Positions 45,461-55,880 of a stretch of 64,000 nt of DNA are shown here, piece after piece (the stretch's first letter is position 1; each line of letters begins with the position of its first letter). Source of the DNA: Bryopsis sp. KO-2023 (taxonomy: Eukaryota > Chlorophyta > Ulvophyceae > Bryopsidales > Bryopsidaceae); the NCBI GenBank assembly GCA_030272585.1, contig BSYQ01000007.1, positions 2,732,001 to 2,796,000 of the forward strand, in the 5' to 3' direction. Made by a program: the position numbers and the translations under genes. Below the pieces are notes generated by a model that saw only the letters and a list, made by a program, of their open reading frames with translations, did not search any database and was not told the origin of the DNA.

Positions 45461-45872
45461 ATGGATGGCGGCGGCTCTCCTGCTGGAAACGCCTTTGAGG
45501 TGAATGCAATGTGGGGAACCCCTGTGTGTCTAGCTGTGATTATAAAAAACCTCAACGGGGAGTTTCAACTATTGTTTTGCGTTCTCGACCCTCAGGCATT
45601 CCGTTGTGGTGGTGGTGGTGGAGCGGTTCGAATCCCAGCAATTGCCCCATCGGTGGAAGGAAATGCAAAACGTGCGATGCGTCATGCTGTTTGTCAGAAA
45701 CTTCCTACTTAAAAAAAAATAAAAATAACAGTCATCCCACCCAAGGGCAAAAAAAAATCCACGACCACAATCAACTCATTCCCAGATTGCCCTGCAGGGT
45801 AGAATGTGATAGGAACCTCGTTTGATTTTTTATTTATTAAAATGATTTCTGCGGTTTTCTTTTTTCATCAAG

Positions 45873-47706
45873 GCACCAGAGAGGTCCAGAAGGGAGAACC
45901 AAGCCAAAGATGCAAGCAACCGAAATCCAAGGCAAAGCAAATCGGTAAACCCCAACCCAGGCAATGCACCATCGACATGTCTTTTCGGCAAGCAGAGATC
46001 AGCGAAACATGAAGCATATCTATGAGTAGTCACCGACTAACCATCGGTCGTTTCTTCCCACTTGAATGACAGGCAGCAGCGAGTCTGGGGATGGAATTGT
46101 TGGACTGCCTGAGAAGTTGGGCGATTCTCCTTTGAGACTCGTTATTGTGGGGCACAACCCCAGCGATCATGCATGGAAATCCGGACACTACTATTCGAAT
46201 CCAAGCAACAGGTGGGTTCACCCCATTCCCTCTCCACAGCACCACCTCCAGCCCAAGGCAAAGTCCGATGATCACCATTCATTACTTTTTCGGTCATCAT
46301 CAGAGAGGATGCTTTTATGTTTCTCGTCAGCGTTTAGGTGGGAGGGGGGGGGGGGGGGGGGGAATGGGGTAAACAGATGAAAAATTAACGAAAAAAAAAA
46401 TAATAAAAAATAACGAACAGCCACACTTGGAAAATTGAAGGTTTTCGACATTTAGTGAAACCTTGCTTCATGTGCGATGTTTGGTTGCTTTTGCGACCAG
46501 GATGTGGAAGATTCTGAAGGCTACAGGAATTGCTCCAGAATCGGTGGCTGGTGCGATCGACGATGATAAAATGCAATCTGACGCTGGGGTGGGGTTCACA
46601 GATGTTGGAACAGGGCACCCAGGAACTGTGAGGTGCTACTCCAATGACAGAATGTTGATATTGACACCCATTTCATTTCGACTCATTTCAGCGACACTCA
46701 TTTCATTTCCATTCACGGGTGCCCATTGCTTTTTGTGAATTTCTGAATATCTTGGAGAAGATGCATGGTTCTCTTAGGGGGGGGTCATCCACTCAACATC
46801 GAGATAAAACCCGCACTGTGGTATTGGCTGCAAGTTGCGAGAGGACCAATCCTGAAAGTTTTTTTTTTTTTTTTTTTGAAAAAACAGACCAGCAGACCTT
46901 CATTTGCTGCTGAAACTCGCTCATTTGACGCCTGTCTTTATTCAGTTCCGATTTCGGGTCATCGACGTTCGTGCCATGGAGGGAAGATTTCTTCTCACGG
47001 ATGAAGGCACACCTGGGCAGAGCTTGTTCCGAAATCGACTGTGAATGTGGAAAATGTGGATGCCCTTGTATCGTGGCTTTCGCTGGGAAAAGACAATTCC
47101 TGGAGCTGTTCAATGCAGGTCGATCCCCTGTCAACCGTGTGAAATCTGTTGATATTGGCAAGCAGACTCGTTTGCCCCAGGTCGGTTTTGTTCGTGGCAA
47201 GGAGCCGGGGATGGTGCTTCTTGTTAAAATTAGTGCTTTCGCTAGAAAATCGGAGTCTAGGCCTCCAATTGTTGTTGTGTGTGGGGAGTTTGGCTTAGGG
47301 TGCAACTCACTGTCAAATATCGACACTCTCAGACCAACTCTCTCTTTAACATATGCTGTTGAAAAAATATATATTTGCTGTTAAGAATTCCTAAAATGGG
47401 AAAAGGGGTGTCTCAGATAAGAAGCAACTAAGTGAAGCACAGGCTCCTGTCAACAGAGGAATCCTGATCTGTCTCTGCAACACTTTCCGTTAGGGTTGGC
47501 CGTTTCCTTCTGAGACTGAGGTATGGGTTTTGCCAAGCACTTCTGGAGCGTCGGCTCTGAAAAACGAACAAAGGGAAGGCCCTTTCCGCGAGGTTGCTGC
47601 AATCTTAGAGTCCATCCCCTGGCCACGGAATGTGGCGGCCAAATGTGCCAAGGAAAGAGTCGAAGGGAAAGAAACGGAGCAAGTCGATGTCAAAGAGGAG
47701 GTCTGA
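45873..47706 (+). CDS. TDG/MUG-type uracil (mismatch-specific) DNA glycosylase, 5' end unresolved
   Basis: Phase-consistent exons are 45873-45944, 46073-46211, 46501-46632, 46946-47180 and 47494-47706. The start exon lies upstream; ATG 45461 is a candidate but was not joined. The protein belongs to the uracil-DNA glycosylase superfamily. Motif 1 is VIVGHNPSDHAWKSGHYY with the water-activating Asn of the GxNP motif, followed by SNPSNRMWKIL. GVGFTDVGTGHPGT and PCIVAFAGKRQFLELF are the middle strands, and PFPSETEVWVLPSTSGASA is the motif 2 loop that inserts into the minor groove. TDG/MUG enzymes remove U or T opposite G in nuclear DNA. The N-terminal part is lysine-rich (KQPKSKAKQ), suiting nuclear location or DNA binding. 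The C-terminal tail is acidic. The enzyme family is secure. Confidence 0.87.
46344..46362. repeat. Poly(G) tract (G19) in glycosylase intron
   Basis: Nineteen consecutive G on the plus strand, the longest in the window, within the intron after the motif 1 exon. It may form a G-quadruplex in DNA or pre-mRNA, or mark an assembly-fragile site. Confidence 0.9.
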
Positions 47707-48100
47707 CTGACTGACAGAGAGGATGACAGGGATTTTGGGGGGGGGGCTGTGCAGGGGTGGGATGGGAACAGTTTGTGTGTAAATTTAATTGTACGATTAT
47801 TGTTGTTATCGTCTGTATGCAAATGGGGAGATCGCACAGCACTCCGCATCATCTCCCCAACTGGACAGCAGTTTGCTTAGCCAATAATTACAGCAAGGAA
47901 AAAAGAGGCCATCAACCGCCATAATGCTGGAGAAATATCAATTTCGAATCCTAGAAACAGACCCTATGTATTGAGGTGAATGAACCAAACGATAACAACT
48001 TGAGGAAAGGCAGATGTTCTACGAAGTGCAGCCGGTCAACAAACAGTGTGGATGACAAAGTAGGTCGCCACATCACTGGACAAAAAACTTGAAATCCACT
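47707..48100. other. Convergent 3' flank
   Basis: About 390 bp between the glycosylase stop and the stop of the minus-strand TPR gene. TGTAAA at about 47777 could be the glycosylase poly(A) signal if the organism uses the green-algal TGTAA type. No gene. Confidence 0.4.
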
Positions 48101-50049
48101 TCATGTGGTTTCTCCCCTTCTTGCGTTGCCGATCAGCTCCAACATTTTTTCCTTCCTGGTGACGCAATCCCTTGACGCCGCCACCTGGGAAACGATGCTG
48201 AGCTCCTTTGTTTCCTGCTCCTCGGGATGCTGCGCGGAAGGTTGTCGCAGTGCCTCTGGTTCTGAAATTGCATGCGTTTTGGGTCATTGACTCCCACACC
48301 CCACCACGACGTTCAAGCTATAGTTAATTTCCATCCTTCTCCCTCCTCAGCCCCCAAATCGTCAAGAAAAGGCTCCAGGACAGGCGAAATACTGACGAAA
48401 GTTTGCAAGGATATGTTCAAGTATATGGAAGATATGGGTATGGGTGGTGTGGATACCTGAATCCGTTTGCTTCTCGCAGTCTAAGTACTGCTTCCCTTGC
48501 TCTCCCTGGGTTATATATTTCACTTCTTCCCAGGTGAGATCGTCAGTCTTGTAAGTTTGCAAGAAGCAGTCGCCCTTGTTCTCCAGTACCCATGCCAGCT
48601 CCAGCGCCTAGTCGACAGCTGAGCGTTAGCTACTTTGAACGAAGTTCCACCTTGAGCTATCAAACAACCTCCTGTTTTTGTGCAAGGCTTGCAAGCGCCG
48701 TAGAGACGTACCTGTGCTTTGGTTGCCTCCGACGATTTGAGGAGCGTGTCCAAGTCCCCAGCCTCCATTGTGAGAAGCTTGTCCATGACTGGCTCTGGCA
48801 ATGCGCCACAGTGTCCGTCGATTCGCTCCCGCATCCACTCGTAGTAGTAGAAGTACTGCAACATTCTTTTTGCTCAATCCGCAGACAGTCTCGACTAGCA
48901 TAAGCAGCAGGGGGGGGGGGGCAATATTCCTGTATTGCCGCCTAGCAAATACCTTCGGGCGTTTCCTCAAAATCTCCGGCAGGTCCATTTCTTTGTTATC
49001 CTCCAGCCATCTTTCCAGACCATGATAACCGCAGCCTTCAAATATTCTACGTTGTGTGTCGTCAAGGCGATTCAGGATTCGTTCAAGGGCTTCATGACCG
49101 ACTTTGTTTTCGTTCAGCTCCACACCCTGCGGCGCGACAACGTTTAATATTGGACAGGGGCTGAATTGCTCTCCTGATCAATGTAGGTGTGCTCACCTTG
49201 GCGGCGGCTATGGCGGCTTCTGTGTATTTTCCGTTTTCTTCCAGCACCCGGGACAGCAGCAAGAAGCTTCTGTTCAGGAAACCCCACCCGTCGACTTTGC
49301 AGGCAATAGATGTCCGTGCGTCCTAACGGAGGAAACAAAAGTCAGGCCAAGCTTGCCGCTGTGCACGTTAGCGGAGGTGGACCGAAAAAGAAAAACCTTG
49401 CGCCTATGTGACGACTAAGGGCAATGCACCTTGAGTGCCTGCTCCAATCTCCCTCCCTGCAGATATGCAACTCCTCTCAACAGAGCGACACAGCAGCGAA
49501 ACTCTTTTGTACCTGAAACAGGGTTCGAGCGTTCCTTTCAGAAGATTTCTTCGTTTTCTGAGACCATTCCGCATGAATAAATCAACGAATCCACTATTGT
49601 CGTCCCAATATTCCACGCCCACCTCTCGTTGTGAGCATTGCTGCCCCCGCCGACTTTAGATCCGAATCATGGGCAAACGCGAGCAAAAGGAGGTTGCTCA
49701 CTGTTTTCCTCGTCAGCCCATTCGGCACAGGTTTCAGCCATTTCCCGTCACGACTGGAAAATATGGCCGGTTTCTCCGCCTCCACTATGTCCTCCGACCA
49801 CTGTTGCGCCAGGCACTCTGAAGGCATGCTTGACAGGTCTGCTATAACGGCGTTCCTGAGGGATATTTGAAATCTGTATCGCCGTAAGGCGATCCTGTAA
49901 CACTTCACCGCCGCCAACCAATCCCCATCTGCAGCATATCCTCGCGCCTGCAACCGTTCACATGCATATGAGGCCCATACCGGAAGGAGCCAGAACCGCA
50001 ATATACAAACAGGAAGTTCAGAAACCTGCGTCAAATCGATGTCCACCAT
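48101..50049 (-). CDS. TPR-containing protein, unknown function
   Basis: Exons in transcription order are 50049-49623, 49512-49430, 49322-49197, 49126-48953, 48855-48712, 48607-48457 and 48261-48101. Every junction keeps phase; 421 residues result. Two or three tetratricopeptide-like helix pairs are visible: GDWLAAVKCYRIALRRYRF, then GVAYLQGGRLEQALKDARTS, then RVLEENGKYTEAAIAAAK followed by GVELNEN. The C-terminal half has helical charged segments (ERILNRLDDTQRRIF, YFYYYEWMRERIDG, TWEEVKYI) that I do not recognise. No targeting peptide or membrane helix is seen from this start. An upstream in-frame ATG at 50262 would add 71 basic residues but would overlap the start codon of the opposite gene. 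TPRs imply a protein-protein scaffold; the partner is unknown. Confidence 0.72.
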
Positions 50050-50260
50050 TGAAGAGCTTTTAGCGGGGAGCCGACACTTTTTTTTTGTGCTTTCTGTGTT
50101 GTGTTTTCTTGGCCCACTTGGCGCTCCTCCGCTGTTTTTGAAATCCAAAATGAGTCTATGATCGCACTGTTCTTTCCATTTTTGGGTCCGTCTTGGCCGT
50201 ACATGCAGCTTGTACAGCAGTCTCGTGAACAATGGCTGTCGCTGCAATGGGTGGGCAGCC
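50050..50260. promoter_or_regulatory. Compact divergent promoter region
   Basis: About 210 bp lie between the preferred starts of the TPR gene (50049, minus) and the helical-repeat gene (50261, plus). If the longer TPR start (50262) is used, there is no spacer at all: both ATGs would share the palindrome CATG at 50260-50263. Confidence 0.4.
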
Positions 50261-52283
50261 ATGCTTGCTTTCGTTCGAGCGCTGGGGCCACTCGGTGCAC
50301 CTGTTGAATGTGGTGTTCTAAGATGCCTAGGAGTGTCTTCCAGAGACGACTGGGGCCTTCCAGTGTTGCGGCTGCCTGCAACGGAGGGCGCCTCCTTGGG
50401 CTATGCAGGGTTTGCAACATCACAGCCCACGAATGCCACGAGCACGCAGCCAGCTCTAAGCCCGCAAGCTGAACTGGTGAGTTCTGCTTCCCTCGAAGAT
50501 CTTTTGTAGATCTGGATCAAAGCTTTGAACGTATGTGCGTCCTGTTGGAAGGTGAAGGGGCGAGAAAGTGTGAAAACTTGTGGGTTTTTTTTGACGACTT
50601 TCTTTCAGGAGCATAACGTCCCTTTCTCAAATACAAAAATCAACAAAATTCAATTTTTTTAATCTGAAATCATCCTGGCTGAAGAATGGAGAGGCGGAAA
50701 AAACAAAATCACAAACCATCATTTCCATTTCCATTATTTCCTTACTATATTTTCCATTTCAAGTTTTTTTTTTGGTTTGTGACCACGGAAACTTGGCTTT
50801 TTCTCAGTATAGGTGGCCTCGCTACAATCCGGAGCCACCCCCAGACAATGACGACGAAACCGCATCTGTGGGGGACCTCTGTCGAAAGCTACGAATGCTC
50901 GTCAAATCCACAGGCCCCAGCCATGACAGGCGACTGGATTCCGTGGCCAAGTGGATCACCCTGCATGTCGATGAACTGGACGTATACGCCATTTCGAATG
51001 TCTACTTCTCTTGCAAGATCGGGGGGTATTTGAACAAGAAGCTGCTGCGAGGATTGGTGAAAAGAGTGGTGGGGGACGACCTTTTCGACGAATTCGATGC
51101 GATTCAAACTGGGATGACCATACAGTCCCTAGGGGTGCTGTCCAGATTTCAAGCGAGCGTCGATGGGGCGAGCCTTGGGAATGATACGGAAAGCATGTGT
51201 GTGTTGTTGGCGAGCCAGGTGGTCGAAAAGGAGGGGCTGAATGAACAGGTGCTGGCGAATGTGGTGCATGGGATGGGGAATTTGTTCAGGAGGGGTAAAG
51301 GCCACAGCATCAATCCTGCTGTGGAGGATTGCATGGACGGGATTTCGGAGGAAGTATGCAAACCCGAGAGGCTGAGCCAGTACACGGACCAAGCTTTGGC
51401 AAATATCTTATACGGCTGGGGGGTGATGGGGTGGAAAAAAAGTGACAAACTTCGGGCGTTGTGCGGGGAAATGCTGAACGGGGGTCGATTGAAAAACTTC
51501 CGAGAACAGGAGCTGTGCAACACGATTTATGCGCTCGGTCTGCTGAATTTTGATGAAGAAAATGTGCTGGTCAGTCTGGCAGTGGAGGCGGTCGGACCTC
51601 ACAGACTGAGGAAATTCAGGGAGAAAGAGTTGTGCATGGTGGTTCATGGATTGTCCCAGTGTGTGCAGTCGGTGGACGCCTCGCTGAAAAGGCTGCTGGT
51701 GCCTGTGACGCGGAAATTGACTCAAGAAATCAAAGGGAAGGAGCGCATGAGGGCGTACAACACCACCGACCTTGCGATGCTGGTGTCCAGCTTGGGCATA
51801 TTGGAAACGGAGGACGACGAGGTTATCAGCATGCTGATCAGCAGATTTGTCGCGCTGAGTCGGAACAGCTACGTGTACAAGGAAGAATTCACTCAAGTGT
51901 TGCAGGCATGCGTGCGTTTCGATTACAGGCACAAGCCTTTTCTGAACCTGGTGGATGATGCTCTGGACGGGGACAGGATAGACCTGAATTCAAGTTTTGC
52001 GATCACCTTGGTGCTGTGGTGCCTGTACAAGTTGAAATCGCTGCGGACGCCCGTGTTCATGAAGATGTGTCGAAAACTGATACAGCTACGTAGGAGAGGG
52101 GAGGAAATGTCGGTGGAGAGCTGCGTGCAGCTTTCGCAAGTGGTTGCGCACATCGGGACGCTGAAGGGGAAAAAAGTGTTGGATGAGGATTTGCACAGTC
52201 TTTTCGATCAAGCCATGTCCAGGCAAAAATCGGATTCGACTTCTTTTAGAGATATGTTGCTTCAAGCTACTCGAGCCGAGTAA
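50261..52283 (+). CDS. Helical-repeat protein (FASTK/OPR-like), probably organellar RNA-binding
   Basis: Exons 50261-50476 and 50808-52283 join in phase to give 563 residues. The N-terminus (MLAFVRALGPLGAPV, then LGVSSRDDWGLPVLR) has few acids and looks like an organelle targeting peptide. The body is all-helical with repeated ~35-40-residue units. Each has a hydrophobic helix ending in GLG/GWG-type turns and a basic helix: LANVVHGMGNL, LANILYGWGVMGWKKSD, LCNTIYALGLLNFDEEN, LCMVVHGLSQC, LAMLVSSLGILETEDDE. This pattern is that of FASTK-domain and octotricopeptide (OPR) proteins, which bind organelle transcripts and govern their stability, processing or translation. No RAP nuclease domain is seen at the C-terminus, so it probably binds without cutting. 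The large second exon, with only one intron in the gene, is unlike its intron-rich neighbours. Confidence 0.78.
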
Positions 52284-52909
52284 AACCTCGTTTCCTTCCT
52301 TCGTTTTTCTTTTTCTCGTTGTGCTTGTTGGTTTCTTTCGTGGGGTAATTTTTGACATACAGAATATATCTATATATATATATGGCCTTGTGGATAGAGC
52401 GTTTTTCTGTTGGGGTTTTGCTGAGGGGTAAATGGGTCGATGTGAGGTGCGATTTTTTTGTTCTGGTTTTAGAATAGTGAGCAACGTCCTCCCTTGGGAT
52501 GCCGATCAACCTACAGCTTTGTTGAGAATTCTTTGAGATGCATGTCGAGAGGGGGTGCTTTTCGTGTAGAAATGCAGATAGCAGGTTGGTGGCTGGATGG
52601 ATGGCCTTATTTCGAAACTAAATGGGTGGTCTCCTAGTTAAGCGTCCCAATACACCAGTTCCGGAATGTGTGGATGAAGATTCCCCCCCCCAAAAAAACA
52701 CAACCAAAAAGCGCAGAAGAAAAAGAGCAATAACAGGAAAAGGTTATCTATATCTGTGCTTGGTGTTGCAGATGTTTTGTTTCTTGAAGTCCAGACGGGG
52801 TATGGTGCCCTTCACATCATGGTACATATTACACAACCCACACCCCTGTCTAGAAACCCGCGATTAGCAATTAAGCTACCCTTGTTCTGCATGTGGATCG
52901 GGAAGGGTG
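52284..52909. other. Convergent 3' flank, no supported gene
   Basis: About 620 bp between the stops of two converging genes. It contains a short (TA)n stretch near 52368-52383 and a C9 run at 52684-52692. No domain-bearing frame. Confidence 0.45.
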
Positions 52910-53888
52910 TCACCGCCGACTGGGGGATTTTGCCAAATCGCCCTCTTCATCGGTGACCTCGTCCATATCTGCATCACCTACATGACCCCCCACGAATGCT
53001 TGATGAATCTCAATCAGGTCTTAACAACTAAGGAAATCCAGATATGATCACAGCTGCTTTCTTTTTCTGGGCCTATGTTGTGTATATGATTGGGATTTGG
53101 GTCGGAAGTGGAGCTGACCTGGAGGAGAATTTTCAGGAACGAGGATGCCCAATCTGCTGATTAGCTCCCTGACATTCACAGGTACATCACTAGAAGACGA
53201 AAGGAGGGTCCTGGCTTGCTTGATGGGCGAGCAATTCTTGGCCGCCGAAAGAATCTCCAGTTGAATTTTCTGAATCCCACGACATAAGTGCGTTAGACGA
53301 TGGTGATGGTTGGCTTATGCGTGGAGAAAGCATTGAAATAAGAGGCAAGATTTCTTGAAACACCAGATGAGGTGGTGTGAACTGCTTGGAATCACAACCT
53401 TCGTCTTACCAATATTTGGTGCTTAGCCATCCCGGAGGCCCACAAGCATTCTGGTCCAACGAAAAAGCACATCAGACGGCGATCCCATGCATCGAATTTT
53501 CTATACACGACCATAAAACCCCAAAGGCGTTTTTGACGATAGTCTCACCTGTGAGTTCCCTTCCCAGAAGTGCATCGACGCAGCTCCCATGACAGAATGC
53601 ACCCCTCTAACAGCCACCAAGACCATTTAATTCCTCAGCACCCCCCAACAGTGTCATTGGCATTTCTCTGGTTGAGCTTTTAGAAAAGCAATGGCGTCTT
53701 ACCGTTTCGTCTTGCTCAGCCATGGCATCGCATAGCACCGAACCACAGAAGTTGGGGCCAATAACGTAGAAAAAGCATGGCACATCGCACAGATCGAAAT
53801 CGTCTGCATCCACATCATATGATGCCGAGGCAGCGTGGATGAGAGCCGCCCAACACACCACGCCCAGGAATTTTGTCACGACACCCAT
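52910..53888 (-). CDS. Small secreted cysteine-containing protein, exon structure partly resolved
   Basis: The first exon (53888 to about 53704) starts ATG and encodes a signal peptide (VVTKFLGVVCWAALIHAAS), then an acidic, cysteine-bearing region (DFDLCDVPCFFYV, FCGSVLCDAMAEQDET), with a strong donor ACG|GTAAGA. Downstream exons 53606-53549, 53269-53119 and 53019-52910 have good splice sites. The last two join in phase: SAAKNCSPIKQARTLL, then ELISRLGILVPENSPPG, then LIEIHQAFVGG and an acidic end with TGA 52912-52910. The step from exon 1 to exon 2 does not keep the frame needed by exon 3, so one small exon or a base is missing in my model. The protein is not recognised. The signal peptide and paired cysteines point to an extracellular role. 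Confidence 0.5.
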
Positions 53889-54562
53889 ATCCCCTTCTTC
53901 CTCTGTTGTCGACAAGGAAATCTCAACTTTTTAAGCAAGAAAGAGCAGTCATTTGCGCGCGTCTTTCGGTCGAGATCGGGCGGAGGAAAACGGTTCGAAG
54001 CTATTCGCGTTGAAGGTCGACCTTCTGATATGATTCTACAAGAGGTTTCACCATGGAGGTGGTAACTGTGCGTCTCGAGCACCGCCGGTCTGGATGAAGC
54101 TCAATGCAAGGAAACGTCTCGGTTTTTTTTGCAACAGAGCGCGCGCGTGTGCCCCCACCTTGGAAGGGTTCCTTGAGTAGGTCGCCCCAGTCGAAGCAGT
54201 TGAAAAGGTGCCTTCTAGTCTGAAGTGTTTTCTACAGCTTATTCCCCAAAACTTCGATCAACCTTGAATGACGACTCGTGAGCGGTTGAGAAACGTCGCC
54301 GAAGCTCTGTGCTTATTTCCGATGACGCAAAACCAGCGCCTCATACCTCCCGGATGCCAGGTTCGACGTTTCTGGCATCCAGGGTGGGTGGATGATGAAA
54401 TTACATGAACAAAATCAGCCCAAAACACCCAAATGACCAAGATGCAAATTTGTTGCGGTGCGTAATGGAGCTCGATACATTGTTTACCACCCAACAGTTG
54501 TTTCAAATAGCCTCCTGGTTTAGTCGACGAAGCGTCTTGCTGCATGTAGCGAAAGCTTGGGA
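53889..54562. promoter_or_regulatory. Divergent promoter region (secreted protein / P5A-ATPase)
   Basis: About 670 bp between two start codons that point away from each other. It contains an interrupted palindrome-like GGATGCCAGGTTCGACGTTTCTGGCATCC near 54353-54381, whose ends GGATGCCAG and CTGGCATCC are exact complements and could bind a dimeric factor. No coding frame is supported. Confidence 0.4.
54353..54381. promoter_or_regulatory. Perfect 9-bp inverted repeat in divergent promoter
   Basis: GGATGCCAG and CTGGCATCC are separated by eleven bases, about 180 bp before the P5A-ATPase start codon. The spacing is typical of sites for dimeric regulators, but no factor is identified. Confidence 0.35.
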
Positions 54563-55848
54563 ATGAATTCTAACGTGCCGCTGTCCAGCACCTCCGACGG
54601 CTCGTTGAAACGGGCCCAGCTCTTGAACTACAGGAGCAAGTTTTGGCAATTACATGTGGGTCCATTCGCGATCTTATATGCGTGGACAGCGTACCTCCTG
54701 GCGGGGGAGCTTTCTGGTGGAAATGGGTGAGAAAGATGCTCGGCGCTGCTTTACCGAAAGGGTTGAGCCTACTTTTCGAATATCGACAGTTTTTTTTCCT
54801 TTTTGGGGCTGCATTTCCTGCATTTCATCAACTGCCTGTGGCAAAAACAAAAATATCTGAATTTGATAATAATGCAACATGGTTGATTTTCTTAATCCGA
54901 TCGATTTGAAAAGTGGAGCTGCAGCTTGTATTACCCCATCATCCGCGCATCAATCACAACTTCGTTGTTGAAAATTTTCAGTTTTGTGGAAAGTTGGGGG
55001 ATGGAGGGGGTGGCTTGAGAGTTTTTTTAATTGGCTGAACATCGATTGACATTGATCTATCTATCTATCTATCTCTCTATATATATCTATAAGTATCATC
55101 AATCAATGGAGTGTTTCTCAGGGAGAGGATGCCATGGCTGTGGTTACAGTTGTGTGGAACAGCAGTCATCCACATATTGCTGATGCTGTTCACGCACTGG
55201 AGTGCTGGAGTTCGAGTGGCGGCCACATGTCTGCCTGCAAAAAACGTCACAACAGCTGATGCTGTTCTGGTGCGTGGAGCCGCAGCTAGGGATGAAGCAA
55301 TGTCAAACTGAACAAAAAATCTCAAAAAACTCTAGCAAAATATGCTGGAAATTATTGCTGCTATGGAGATGTAACCCATGGCATGGTTATGTTGGTGAGG
55401 GTGGTTGTGGAATCTGGCAGGTGCAATTCAATGACTACACGATGGCGAAAGAGGTGGTGCTACTGTCGAGACGAATTGTGGTAGGTTTTGCATGCTTGTG
55501 CAGCGAGGGGAAAATTCTATGATCCGTTACCTCGGTATTTTTAACGGGGAATAAAAACAACTTCGTTTGGGCCACCAGACTTCCCCCCACGCAGTTTTTT
55601 TTTGGTCACAAGAAGTGTTTATGTTTTTTTTTTTTCTCTTGGCCAGGTGGAAAACGGGAGGGAGGTGGAAGAGACAGGTTTTGAAGCCAGGAAGCAGCGT
55701 TACATTTTCAACTTCCAAACCGCGACCTTCGAACCTCTCAAGTACCCCACAGATGTAAGAATATGTCGGAAGCAATAAAGCAAATCTTTGTCGGCAAATT
55801 ACGAAGATCATGAGCACGTTGGCGATTGTTCATTTTTTCTTTCTTTTA

Positions 55849-55880
<32 letters not shown>

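Noticed and set aside
45620-45660. GGTTCGAATCCC-like tRNA T-loop on the plus strand
   Set aside because: The flanking bases do not form a T-stem and no acceptor stem or A-box lies at the right distance, so it is not a tRNA gene.
22534-47785. TGTAA motifs downstream of several stops as green-algal poly(A) signals
   Set aside because: The pentamer is expected about once per kilobase by chance and is missing after other genes here, so it does not support the lineage call.
48036-48299. Alternative frames over the last TPR exon
   Set aside because: The chosen frame continues the phase from the preceding exon and ends at TGA 48101-48103. The others have no support.
54643-54909. Alternative plus-strand frame across the first P5A exon
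   Set aside because: It is out of frame with the phase-consistent model whose exon continues the P5A N-terminus. It has no homology.
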